DNA from: Oikopleura dioica | Lineage: Eukaryota; Chordata; Appendicularia; Copelata; Oikopleuridae | NCBI GenBank assembly: GCA_907165135.1 | Contig: OU015569.1 | Coordinates: 2,666,001-2,730,000 of the forward strand | Length of the DNA stretch: 64,000 nt | Reading direction: 5' to 3' | Shown: positions 32,971 to 44,659 of the stretch, in pieces | Layout of the letters: each line of letters opens with the position of its first letter | Numbering within the stretch: the stretch's first letter is position 1 | The notes under the pieces: generated by a model | The model's database searches: none | What the model was told of the DNA's origin: nothing | Seen by the model: only the letters and a program-made list of their open reading frames with translations | Position numbers and translations under genes: made by a program

Positions 32971-35181
32971 ATGAAGCTTTCTGAAATTGTTCTACTGGCC
33001 AGCTCGGCGCAGGGCGCTTGGAGAGATAAATGGGTCAACAAGCAGTTGATGTTCTCGGCGAGATCGTCCGGCGACATGGCGAACTGCGTAGAAACGGCGA
33101 AGAATATCACATTGAAGAACCCAATAGAGTTGGGAAAGTGGTCTTGCTCTGATGCCTCGTCCGGTACTGTAAGTTGCAGAGCCTCCTGCCTGGAAGAAGG
33201 CGAACGTGGCCAGTGGCAAAAGATGGAGTTTAAAGTTTTGTGCAAGCCAACGCGACCTCAACCAACAAAAGTCAAAATGAAGGGGCCAAAATCGTGCCTG
33301 AAGCCTAAATCCTGCTTTGACAAAGAAAGAGAGAAATCAAAATCATCCGTAAGTGCATGAAAATCTTAAATTTGATCTTTATTTGCTCATTTTGTTCGTA
33401 CGGAAAAACGGATCAAGCTCCACGTAACTTTTAAATCTCAAATTTTAGAGCTAAGTTAAATAAATAGAACGTCTTGAATCGATGAAATTAAAAGAAGATC
33501 TTTTAGGGTGAAGTCAGTGTTCTCGATAAACACAGTATTCTCCACGGACACTGGGGAAATTGCCGAGGAAACACGAAGAAAGAAACGTGTCGTGCCATGT
33601 GTAATGATGGATATGAAGCTGAATGGAGAAGCAATGCTCCCGTTTCATTGACCATCGACTGCAAGAAGAAAAAACAGAAAATGTCACCTAAAGCGTCTGC
33701 AATCAGAGGAAGAATAGGTAATTAAAATTCGAGTCTTTCTTATTCCAAATTTTATTCTTGATAAAAATATTTTTGAGAAAAAATTTATAAATTAATTTTT
33801 AAGCTTGCAAGCCTTCCTTGGAGCAGTTGTGTAAAAAGCCAGAGATTGAAACCCCAAGCGGAAGCCTGTCATTCGTCGGAATGGCTGGAGATAATGATGA
33901 ACGTCATGTGTATGATCTCGTCTGCGACGATGGCTCAGTCATGGGCCAAGGTGAATGCGAAAACGGATTATGGGGATCTACTCTGCAGGATTGGCCTAAT
34001 TCCTGTGCACGATTTGATTGCTCTGTGGATGACGTAAACGAACTCTACCCACTCTCGAACGGACAATGGAAGTGCACCGACGACGATGGAAATAAGAACT
34101 GCGTCCCTGATTGTAACAATCCCAACTCTAATGTAAGATATCTCGTGACGTGCAGTGCGTACGGCGATAAGATCGGATGGCATATCTCGGTTGGCCAGGC
34201 GTTTGTCGCTTCAGATGACTGTCTAGCGGATGGAGAGGAGGCGCCGATTCCGGAGTTCAAGAAAACAACGAAACTTTTACCTCCTGGACTCAAGACATGT
34301 TCTGAAGCAACAAACTTCCCAGGAGGAGTTGGTGGAGCACGACTCATTGGCGGCGATAGAATCGTCGGCGGAGAAACCGCCGAGGCGCATAGTATGCCAT
34401 GGATGGCTTTGCTGGGCGTGAAGACAACAAGCGGTTGGACCGGCCAGTGCGCCGGCTCAATCATTGCTGATCGATGGGTAGTCACTGCTGCCCATTGTTG
34501 CAGAGGCATCGTCAGTATCACCGCCAAGTTTGGTGAGCACGATCGATGGGGAAGCTCGGCCGAAGAGTTTGCGCTCACGACGAAACAGATGTTCATCCAC
34601 CCAAAATACTACGATGCTACTGACGACGGCACGAAGATGAACTACGACGTTTGTTTGCTGCGATTCGACGAAAACATCATCGACAAGGCACCAAACAAGG
34701 ATGTCGTCAAGACGGCCTGCCTCCCAACAGAAGATGTTACCCATGGAGATGCTTGCTGGGTCGGTGGCTGGGGAGCCACTCGATACGGTAGCGGTGCAGC
34801 ACGTCTACTTCAATCCGTTGGCATTAATATTTTCGATCACGCTTACTGTCAGAAACACTCAAATACTATCATCCCAAGACCAGGTAAGATATTCGCAAGG
34901 AAGAATTTCGAAATGTAGTTTCTTTCTCTACGAACGTGTTTAATTAAGATGACATCTGCGCGGGCCAGCCCGACTACGACGGGGACAACCTTATCGATGG
35001 TGGTTTCGATGCTTGTCAAGGTGACTCAGGAGGAGCCCTCATCTGCGAGCGAAACGGCTTCGCCACTGTTGTCGGTGTCGTTTCGCGCGGAAACGGCTGC
35101 GCGTGGAAGGGTGAGCCTGGACTCTACACATCAACCTTTGTCACGAGAGACTGGATTACAGAAACCGTCAGTAATAATTGA
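32971..35181 (+). CDS. secreted modular trypsin-like serine protease (CCP-like modules plus S1 domain)
   Basis: Four exons (32971-33348, 33507-33717, 33804-34883, 34949-35181) total 1902 nt, 633 residues, all GT-AG and in frame. Signal peptide [15 protein letters not shown]. The N-terminal half has repeated disulfide modules of about 60 residues with WxC and C-x-C spacing ([25 protein letters not shown]), like complement control modules. The S1 protease follows an activation site [19 protein letters not shown], with catalytic His in VVTAAHCC, Asp in NYDVCLL and Ser in CQGDSGGAL. Asp six residues before the Ser ([10 protein letters not shown]) predicts trypsin-like cleavage after Lys/Arg. The layout recalls complement or mannose-binding-lectin proteases, so an innate immune cascade role is a fair inference. 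Last residues ETVSNN before TGA. Confidence 0.9.
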
Positions 35182-36490
35182 TTATTCTGATTCCCTTTTT
35201 TAAATTTATTGTTTATGCCTGTAAAACTTCTGTACATAATAATTTACAATTAAATTTCCTAAAAAAACTGGAGAGATGTTTTTGTTTATCGTCAGGGATT
35301 TTATTATTGAGTATCGGGAAAGGAGATATTTGTTTATATACAAGATGGAACAGTCATCTGGATCAAGGATGTTCTATTCGCGTAGGACGAAGGGGGAAGT
35401 AGGCTCAGGCTCAGTAACGTAAATCTCGGAAGCCATTATCTGCGTCGGCGGCAAAGGCTAGCGAAATAAACAGATGAGGTTTCTCTCCAAACTCAAGCTT
35501 ACGAAATACGCTTCTAAGTCCTTACTTCATCTACTTTACCATTTCAGTAGTGACAGCCATCGAACGAGCCTTCAGAACTAAGGAAGAGAGAATTGACGCT
35601 AGCAAGTGATGTTTTCATTTCTTCGTAATCATTATTTTTTTATTCGCAAGCAAAATTAAGGTGAGCTTTTGAAAATAAGTATATAATTTATTTTTACGAT
35701 ATTAATCATCACTTATGATGAATAAGTAAGGGCGAACTAGAGTTCTTTCTGATCAACCTAATGGCAATCAATTAATTTGATTCTAACTGAAGATAGTGAA
35801 TATTTAAACAGTTGCCAAGTAAATTTGGTTTCTTTGGGATTCTCTTTTCCAAGTTTATATGGTACTATAAACTAAAACGTGCAAGGTAGTTGTTAATCAA
35901 ACCGATAAGCAGGTCACTACAAGCCTTAGCAGGAAGCTGAAGAAAATTGGGGAGCGATTTGCTTTTATGGCGATATCACTGTCCTTTGAGCTTCATCGTG
36001 AAAAAAACAATGTATTGTTTGTCCTGTGGTACTTGTTGCTGTACTGAGGCGAAGGCTGAGGGCGTCACCTCTTTTAAAGCCATCGAAAAGGTCGACACAG
36101 TTCTAATTAAGAGCACTGCTATTTAGCAAAACTCTCTCCAGCAAACGAATTTAGAAGGCGTGGCCTAGCCACTTTGCCCAGGCGTACGTAGTGATAAAAC
36201 GAATATTTCTTTTTACGTTTATGCACTAGACGCGAGGGCAACTCATTGCATAATTTTTCTTTCTAGCATCGGAAATGCTTATCAATCAAAATTACTTTGT
36301 GAGGTTCGGATGTGAAAATTCGCGAGAAGTGGTTCAAAATCTATATTTTGATAGATTCTTTAACATTGATCAAATCTTCTCGAGAAGAGTCTGTATTTCC
36401 CAAAACGATTCAAACGAAAAACGGCGGACACAAAATAAAAAAAAAAAAGCAAAAGCCAGTTTCAGAAATTAATATTTTTTTACTGGGAAC
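35182..36490. other. 1.3-kb intergenic stretch
   Basis: AT-rich, no coherent frame. It separates the protease gene from the RING gene on the same strand. Confidence 0.4.
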
Positions 36491-37559
36491 ATGAAAGAGA
36501 TATCGAAAACCCTGAAAGTGAATGAGAGTTATATCACATCTTATGGGTTGATTGGGAAATGTGATCATTGTGGAAAGTTAGTAAAATACTGAAATTAAAA
36601 ATTTAGTAGAGTTCGGAATAAATAGCACAATTTATTATTTAGCGCAAGAGGATCAACTGCGATTTTATGGAGCCGTCGATACTGCAATATTTGCGCTGCC
36701 AAATATTATCCGAATTTATCTGCAACAAGGTTTGAGGAAACCGATGCTAAATTCAAATGCCGGGCTGGTATCGACAAAGGTTGTGGCGCAGACCAACTAA
36801 GTTACACAGAGTTCCACATTGGCTCATGCTGTCAGAATGCTGCTACTGTAATTGAAAAGCGTATGGACAAGATAACTTTTAATGACTTACCGAAATCTAT
36901 TGAAGTTTTAACATAGAAAAATTTTAGATAAATATGAGGTCCTTGCGATTGTCAACGAAATTTATGAAAAAACTCGGAAGCAAGAAGGCATTGCAGAAAT
37001 GAAAGCTGAAGATGCAAAGAAAAAGGTAGACGAGAGCAAGAAATTGATGGAAGAGGCAAAGAAAAAGGTAGAGGAAGGCAAGAAATTGGTGGAAGAGGCA
37101 AAGAAAATGATGGAAAAGGCTAAAAAAGCTGACGAAGATGCAAAAAGAGAGGCAGCGAAGAGCAACAAAGAGCTGGAGAAGATAAAAACATTTCGCAAGA
37201 AAGTTCAAAAGAGGTCCTTGTTCCTCACAAAAGACGCAATGAAGGAGGATAACAACGATGACGGTAGGATTTATCAAAATTTTATAAGCGCGATAGTCTT
37301 GATTACAACAATAAGGTTATTTTCAAAAGAAATTTTAGAACTGCCTGAGCCGAAAAGGCCTAGAACTGATAGAGAAGAAGAAAACAAACCCAACTGCAAA
37401 GTCTGCTTCGAGATTTTCGATGAAAATCACCCTGAAGCTGTTCTCACTACCTGCGGTCACAAAGCCTGCTACAACTGTCTCTTTTCTCTTCCTCGGAATT
37501 CATGTCCGACCTGTCGTAAGGCATTCAGAAAACGAAACATTCTTAAGGTCTTTGACTGA
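36491..37559 (+). CDS. RING-finger protein with cysteine module and coiled coil (paralogue of 14357-15281)
   Basis: Four exons (36491-36576, 36643-36860, 36928-37263, 37339-37559) sum to 861 nt, 286 residues, all GT-AG. N-terminal zinc-like cysteines CDHCG and RYCNICAAKYYP, then FKCRAGIDKGCGADQL and HIGSCCQNA. A long Lys/Glu coiled coil of repeated KKVEEGKKLVEEAKK units spans about residues 125-185. The C-terminal C3HC4 RING reads CKVCFEIF ... VLTTCGHKACYNCLFSLP ... CPTCRKAF. A RING with an upstream coiled coil suggests a dimeric E3 ubiquitin ligase. The HxGSCC motif shared with HSCCRHAR at the first locus supports paralogy. Confidence 0.82.
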
Positions 37560-38168
37560 TGAACTTATCAGCCTCCAGTCCTACCATTATCGCTAAAAAA
37601 ATAAAATATAAACGATCTTGTACCCTGTATATCCCTGTTTTTACATTACGTATTAGCAGAACCTCACGTTTTCTAAATCATGATGTCAAAATGCGAGTTT
37701 TTAACTTGACAGTTCGCAATCCAGAGAAGTACATGCTGCATGTAACATACATCTCTCAGCTGTACATTAATCAAGTTCTGAAAGACGACATTCAAAATAA
37801 TAATTATTAGGCGCAATGTACATCATCGTGTTATAATTTATGTCTAATTGATCATACTCATGCGTATTTAATGAAAAAAGGGTTTTACTAATTGCGGAGA
37901 CATGGAAGACTTTCTAAGTAGACTCGATTGAGCTCAAAGCGATGCATATCATATCATATGATTCATATGCTTTGTTGAATGACACTGTTCCTCTAGCAGC
38001 AGAGAAAGAAGTCATGAAATGATTCTGATTTCTTTCTTTGATCATTTCTTCCGCAGTTCATGTGTATTCGAATGTTGTAAGTGTGTGGGCAGTGCGTGAA
38101 AATCGTGTTGAACATACAAGAATATAAATAATACTGCCGGTGAGCATTCGAATCTTCTTCTTGGGGGA
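37560..38168. other. intergenic between convergent genes
   Basis: AT-rich 3' flanks of the RING gene (+) and the TopBP1-like gene (-). A chance frame at 37559-37810 is not supported. Confidence 0.4.
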
Positions 38169-41100
38169 TTACAGGTTGAATTTTTTCTTTCGGGCGGCGT
38201 CGTAAGACGGCAAGAACGAAGTCGCTTCGAAAACTCCATCCTGTCTGTCTGACAGATTCTTTATGATCGCTTTGGAGATGACGTCTCCACTGGCGACGGC
38301 GATGCTCTTGTTGAGACAGAGAGCCAGATTCTCCGGGTTTATAAGTGCGTCGTTTTCTCTCGGAGCAAGGATGTGAGAAATATCATCAATATGCTATAAA
38401 CAGGGTTATTTGAATCGAACAGAAAGTAGTACCTCTTCTATATCAGTCCACATGATGCTCCTTCCAATAATAGTTGCTCCTCCAGCAGCAAGAATTCGTG
38501 AAAAGCTCGAGGAAGGACAGCCCCGGCCCCCGTGGTACATGAGCCAGACTTTCCACCGCGCAAAAACCTAAATAAGTGATCAACTGGAAGTAAAGCGGAC
38601 AAGTCGTACTTTTGTTCGGGGTTGATTTGGAGGCGTTCGTACCACTGCATGATGGCACGGACGACATCCCTTGACTCAGACTTCGATCGCATTGCCTTCG
38701 CATCGGTGTTTTCTGAAATGTTCACCTCGTGAGGATAGTCCAGTGGGTCCAGCCATTTCCTTAGATGTGAAAGTTAGATAATAGTTTTTATCAGCCCGGT
38801 TTTAAAAAAGTTTACTTGTCATTCTGATGGTAGCTGTTTTTGACATAAGACACGTGACAGCAGGGTATGCCACTGACGATAGCAGCGCTGATCTTCTCGT
38901 TCCTAATCGGATCTTTCTCGAAGATCAGCATCGTCGCCTTTTGATCGTAAGAAGTAGCCGTAGAAACCGAGCTGCCATTTATCTCTGAAAAAGTGATTCA
39001 AAGGCGACTAGACCTACTTATCCTCACCTTCAATCATCTTTTTGAGGGTCTCTTGTGTGGCCTTTGAGACGAGCGAAAAAATAACTCTGTGCTGTTGATT
39101 AGCTATCCTGTCCAAGCGATCGGGCGACTTTAAATCGACCGTGCGGTCATTAAAATCGCCGGAGCTCAACTCCTCAATTTCGTCATGAGGACTGTCGACT
39201 CTTTTAATCTTATGAGCGCTATCGTCATCGCTTCCAGAAAAACATCGCTGGTCATCCTCTTCAATGTCTAAGCGACTGCGGGTTCGTTTGTGTCGTCCCC
39301 TCCTGCCACTAGGCGTTACCTTTTGAAAACATTAATTAAAATTCAATCGTTAACTGTACCGATTTGCGAACACTATTTGGATTGAGCTCATTTTTCAATA
39401 TCGGAAAAAGTGGCTCCTTTGCCCGCTTGATATTTTGGAATTTGTCGACAGCTAGAAACAAAATTGACAAAACTGATAAAAAAATTAACCAACCTGGTAC
39501 TCTATTGGTTGAAAGAGCATGCAGGAGCCATGAAAACTTCACGAGGCAGATACTGTACTCATCCGTTAATTTTATGATTTCGTCGAGAGCCTCTCCTTGC
39601 GCCATATCGTCGGCGATGACACAGTGGGTAATGTTTTGGCTCCCGTCGAAGGCGTAAGTGATGACGGCGCCCATACCTTCGACTTTTTCGACTAAATTTC
39701 TATTCCGCTGTGATGTAATGCTCTCGTGTATATACAGGCTGTAGCCGTCGAAGATGCCTTTGTCCGAATTGTCGAATACAAGCTTCGGAATGGGAACGTT
39801 TTGCGCTTTTGGCGTCTTCGGCTCTAGCGCTCGTCTTTCTCGATCTCTTATCGCTGACTTCGAATAGATGCCAATTCCGTCCCGCTTGCATCTGTCTACG
39901 TCCGAGTCTTTCACCGCTTGCTTCAATATTCGCTTGCACTCTGAGGTACTCGGCAGTGTTGGATCGCGCATGTTCTTTGGTGTCTCGACGAGCTTTGCCA
40001 TTTCCGTCAAGTTGGGTCTGCTCGCAATGTGAGGAGTCCGCTGGTTCGCGTTCGCTACACAAGGCGACTCGACCATCACTGAGCCATATCTGTCCGCTTT
40101 TCGCTTTTTTGAACTGCTTGGAATAGGCTTCGGCAGCGCTGGCTTTGGCTTTTGACCAGCTGGTGCGAAATCATCCATCGGCACTGAATGCCAAGTCAAC
40201 GCGCTATCACTAAGGCTCTGTTCTAGACAAGCGAGTATCCAGTCTAGAGTGACGCACGACAAGCCAGAAGAAATGGCCTTGAGTTGTTTAGGCCCATTCC
40301 AATCAGGCGCAATCACATGGGTCACATTTCTATCCATCGAAGCCGAGAACGCACCGCCGCCAGCTTCGACCGCTTGACGCACCATTTTCTTCTCGTTTTC
40401 TTGGTACTTCGCCGTGCAAAATCCCGCTCCACTGAAGAGTCGTGGAGAACAGCACCAGTAGACTCTTGTATTCTCACGCTCTTCAACGCTCTCGATGTCT
40501 TCCGTATTTTCCAAGCCTTCGAAATAGAAGCAGCTCTCGAAACTCCCTTCCCAGTCGTCCAAGTCGCCTCTTACCAGCAAGAAGCTAACCGCATAGTCCA
40601 CCTTCTCGTTTCGATCGTAATTGGCAACGAGCGTGCAATTTTTCCTCGCCCAGAAGTCCTCAACGCCGAACACCTTTCTCATGGGATGATCCTCTCCTCC
40701 GGGCAGAATTCGAATTGTTACCAAGCTTGGCTCCTCGTATGTTTCACGTTCAATTGGCAGTGGTATATTTGATTTTCGTGTGCTGTGATTCGGTGCTTCC
40801 CTTGTTGTTTCCCTTGTTGATGTATTGTGATTAATAAATGTGCTTTTTCGTGGTGATCTGATATGTGAGTTGTGAAGAGTAGATTGAACTGCTTGACTCT
40901 CGGTCACCTCTAGAATGAGTCTTTTAATGATCAACTGGTTCAACTTCTTTGTTACCTAGAGTTCCGAACGTCGACTGTTCGAAGTCTCCGTTTTCGGGAT
41001 TCTTTGGAATATCTCCATTGAAAGAGCGCGCTTCAATTCTCAGTGTCTCATCTCCTTCGTTCACTGTGCCTTCCATATTCAGGACCTTGTAGCCGTCCGG

Positions 41101-42597
41101 GTTCTCTCTTTCGCCATTTTTAATTGTGTTTATCACCCAGAAAAGATCGATCGCTAAAGTATTGCTAGTATTGAAAGATAAAAAACTAAAGTACCTATTG
41201 GCCTTCCAGACGTCATCGCTCTCCAGAAGGCAAGATCCTCATTGTTCTCTAAGCTCTGTCTCGCCACGATCATGTGCGTTATACTCGGCGTCAGAGAGTC
41301 GAAAACCATCCCACCTCCTTTTTGAATCAGCTCCTTCAGCTTTTTCTTTCCACGCGCAGGAAATCCGCTGATAAAAGCGCTCACTCGGTTGAAAGCATCC
41401 TCCTCGATGTCGTGATCTTTCGCCGCGAATTTGTCCAGATCGAACATGTCCGTCTTCTCGTCGATCTCGGTTTCGTTCACAATCCCTCTCGAGGTAGTCT
41501 CGATCTGACTCGGTTGCTCGGCAAAGCTAGCAAAAGAAATATTGAATTAACATAAAAGCAATCAAGGAAGAGTACCTCTCTTCGTTGAATTTGTACTTCG
41601 TCTGCTGGGTATCCTGCGCAAAGCCTCGCGCGAGCGAGTCATCAATCCAATCCAACGTGACCGTTTCGATGCCCCACGAGTGCGCATGCTTCAGCTTCTT
41701 TCCACCCGGGCCGCCAGCGACCAAGTGCGTCACTTGGTTTCTGTCCAGCGTGCCGTTGTAACCACCACCGTTGGCGACGACGAGTTTCGAGATCTCGGCG
41801 CGGGATTGCGAGTCAATGTTCGTAACGCTTACCACGCAGCCGTGGAAGATCGGACAAGCGTGGTTTTTCAGCAGATCCTTGTAGAGATCAGAATCGGGAA
41901 CGACAGGGCGAATGTGATCAACCGACAGATTCCAGATATCAGTTATGAAATCGGGCGTAACTGTCTTTATTCTGAAATCAAGCGTTAATATACTTTTCTT
42001 ACCACTCTTCTCTTACCCTAGCTCGCTTGCAACAATATATTTCTTGGAGCAAACTTCGCCAACGACGAGAACGTTTACATCTTGAGTCATTGTCGAGCAG
42101 ATATTTCCAGCCATACGGGTGACTTGAGCTTGTAGCTTCTCGCGATTCGGTTTTGGTATATTCGTAAAACAGATGTTCATCCCTCTTAGTGCAAGAGACG
42201 AAAGACATCCCTAGATAATGAATAGAGGAGAATGAGGAAAACGCGTACCTTGGAGAAGTCTTTTTGTTTTCTTGGCAGAGCGACTTGCAACTGAAGACTG
42301 GAAATGATCGCCCCAACGCCGTAGATTTTCGCTCCGTTTTCGACGAGCCTAAAGTTTGAAAGTTTCATCAACTATCAGCTTGTAGAAATCGACTTACCTA
42401 TTATAGGTATCTCCTGCTAGAGGACTGACGATAAAAATGGACTTGTCGATGTACTGTCTGAGGCAGCTCTTCGAGTTGATTTCGTCGCAGCTTATCTCTG
42501 TCCATTGCAATTTCGCGTTTCTAAGATGAGCCTCTGCTTCTGTGAGTTGTTCTTTGCCCTTGTCCGACAAGGGCAGGAAGTAGATTTTTTGCCCCAT
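38169..42597 (-). CDS. topbp1: TopBP1-like multi-BRCT DNA damage response protein
   Basis: About 13 exons starting MGQKIYFLPLSDKG at 42597. Successive BRCT domains are visible: one near residue 100 (VENGAKIYGVGAII), GMNICFTNIPKPNREKLQAQ, GCVVSVTNIDSQSRAEISKL ... GIETVTLDWIDDSL, FISGFPARGKKKLKELIQKG ... ITHMIVA, then in one long exon (to 39510) LFSGAGFCTAKYQENEKKMV ... CVTLDWILACLEQ and FDGYSLYIHESITSQRNRNL ... CLVKFSWLLHAL, and a C-terminal pair (RVIFSLVSKATQETLKKMIE ... CVTCSYVKNSY). The number, order and trailing Trp helices fit TopBP1, a scaffold that binds phosphoproteins at replication origins and stalled forks and activates ATR. A 46-base intron near 40920 joins GTLE to VTESQ. TAA at 38169. 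The exact BRCT count is by eye. Confidence 0.8.
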
Positions 42598-43115
42598 TCT
42601 TTCTAAAAAGAAAAAAATCAGAGTGGACTTCTCTCTATCTTGAAAATTGGTTTCAGCGAAATGCAGGTTTTCGAGCGGAGGCGCAACGGACAGTCCACGC
42701 AACCGCAAAATTCGAAATAGACATTCTCGAAAGAGACTTTTTACGGAAAAGAAGAACATCGGTTTTCGCCTACGCTTTTGCTTTTTCCAATGATAGATTA
42801 GGCCAACTGATTGGCTACAGTAATAAGTCTTGTTTCCTACCCATTTCCGGTTGGACTCGCCTGTTGAGGGGATAAGTAGACGGAATTTAATTCAGACGTA
42901 AAATTATCTCCGACTATGCCATTCAATATTGTCAAAGAATAATTGGATAGAAAAGGGCGCAGATGTGTGTGAGCTTATCTTCGGATATTCCTCCTCAGCG
43001 GAATGCCAGTTCCCACCGCACTGATTATCACCTGCCCCGGCGGGAGTCCCGCCGCCAGACTCCAGCGGTGCATGCTTATTGATCACTTTGCGCCCTCTTT
43101 CGGACGCTCTTCCGG

Positions 43116-43122
43116 TATTTAA
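43116..43122 (+). promoter_or_regulatory. TATA-like box of the 43170 gene
   Basis: TATTTAA 54 bases before the start ATG, in a divergent promoter region shared with the TopBP1-like gene start at 42597. Confidence 0.45.
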
Positions 43123-43169
43123 TCGCTCAGCAGAACTCTACATCATCAAAAAAACAAGGAAAACAGAAA

Positions 43170-43868
43170 ATGAGCACTCAATATTTGAAACTCGATGGCT
43201 ACAAAGACTACCCAAGATTCCAGATCAAATTCGTGAAGAGAGGAAGCGACTACTACGACTTTGAGCTCTCCTGCAAATGCAAAATCCAAGTGCCAGACAT
43301 CCGTATTAGAGACCGATTTTGTATGGGGACACTAATGGATGACATTTACTGCGTTTTCATGGACACGATTGCAGCTGTCTACAAGGGAACCCTTGTTACG
43401 AAAGAGGAATCTCTCTGGAACGACCCGGATTTTAGACCAGCAAGGCATCTTTTCTGCAGCAAGGATAAGAAGCTAACTGACCATGTCGGAACTTTCATCA
43501 AACGCAGGCGACGAATGCTGATCAAGAAACAGGGGCCTGTTGAAGGAAGAAATTGCTCTTGCTGTCTCTTTGGGAACGATCACATGCAAGCGAAGATGCA
43601 CACGCATCTTTTCATGAACACTGTATTCGAACCTACTCCTCAATCATCACCTGACAGATCCAACGAATTCAAGAGACTTCCAAAGTCTGTAAAGAAAGTG
43701 GTCTTATGTGCGCCAAAACTAGACACACCAGAGGAAAAGAAGGTGGAGGATACTGCAATCAACAAGGACCAGCAAGTCAAGCGCGAGAAGAAATTCGTCA
43801 AGAAAAAACCAAATCAAGGAAAAGCACCAAACAACATCCGCAAGACAAAGAAACCACCGCGCTTGTAA
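43170..43868 (+). CDS. intronless orphan protein with basic tail
   Basis: A single exon of 232 residues opening MSTQYLKLDGYKDYPRFQIK. The first 130 residues look folded, with paired cysteines (ELSCKCKIQV, NCSCCLFGNDH) and the region RFCMGTLMDDIYCVFMDTIA. The last 60 residues are lysine-rich and probably disordered (KREKKFVKKKPNQGK). No family recognised. It has its own TATA-like box and AATAAA at 43964, so it looks like an expressed gene, perhaps larvacean-specific. It is the only plus-strand gene in the right-hand 26 kb, divergent from the TopBP1-like gene. Confidence 0.75.
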   Translation: MSTQYLKLDGYKDYPRFQIKFVKRGSDYYDFELSCKCKIQVPDIRIRDRFCMGTLMDDIYCVFMDTIAAVYKGTLVTKEESLWNDPDFRPARHLFCSKDKKLTDHVGTFIKRRRRMLIKKQGPVEGRNCSCCLFGNDHMQAKMHTHLFMNTVFEPTPQSSPDRSNEFKRLPKSVKKVVLCAPKLDTPEEKKVEDTAINKDQQVKREKKFVKKKPNQGKAPNNIRKTKKPPRL

Positions 43869-43963
43869 ATCATTGCTCTGTAATTCCAAACTCTACTTCT
43901 GCCCTAAATCTACTATTACTCTATATCTTCTTTGGACTCTGGTCCGGTTCGATATCAACAAAA

Positions 43964-43969
43964 AATAAA
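43964..43969 (+). terminator. polyadenylation signal AATAAA
   Basis: AATAAA about 95 bases after the stop of the orphan gene. The stretch from here to 44659 has no supported gene. Confidence 0.45.
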
Positions 43970-44659
43970 ATTTAACTCAAGAAAGACGATTTCAAGGGAA
44001 TTGAATTGAAGTTCTTAGGTGTGCATGTATTTCCGATAAAATAAACCTTTTACGGTTATTGCTGTGGAGAGGATAAGATTATTACAAAGAAAGTATGATC
44101 AGTCGCCAAACAAATTTCATACACACAGTTTCTATCTACAGGTAGGTGTGTAAACGACTTTGAGTGATGACATGAAGTCTGGTGGCATTGGAAAGTGAGC
44201 TAGGTTTTCAGATAAGCTTTTTTGATTTTCAGTAGAAACGATATTTATATGATTATATGCAAACGTTCTGTTAGTATGCGCTGAGCGGCGGGAATAAGTC
44301 GAATGTCCAAGTTATCGCAGTGCAGGACGGAAATGAGCTACAAGAGCGCAAGAGTTGAATACTTTGAAAGAAACAGAAAGAAAAGAAAGAAGATCTTTGT
44401 TGGAAATTGTTCAGGATTAATAACGACTTTGAGACTGTTGCTGTAGCTTATCTGTACTTGGATGTTAAGGGGTGTATCACGCACGTTTTTGGATTGTTGA
44501 ACTTGAATGGTCGTGATTTTCTGATGCTCTATGAATGTAAGCTCAAGTTGAATCGTTCTTGAAAGGTTGAAAGTGAAATTGTAGCTGGAAGGCTTGTTTG
44601 AATAACTGAAGAATAACTGTGTATCCGAATATGAGATAGAATGAGCGGAATAGAATGAG

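Noticed and set aside
36924-37277. Minus-strand frame rich in Phe/Leu/Ser opposite the RING gene
   Set aside because: It is the antisense of the Lys/Glu coiled-coil repeat of the spliced, frame-consistent plus-strand gene.
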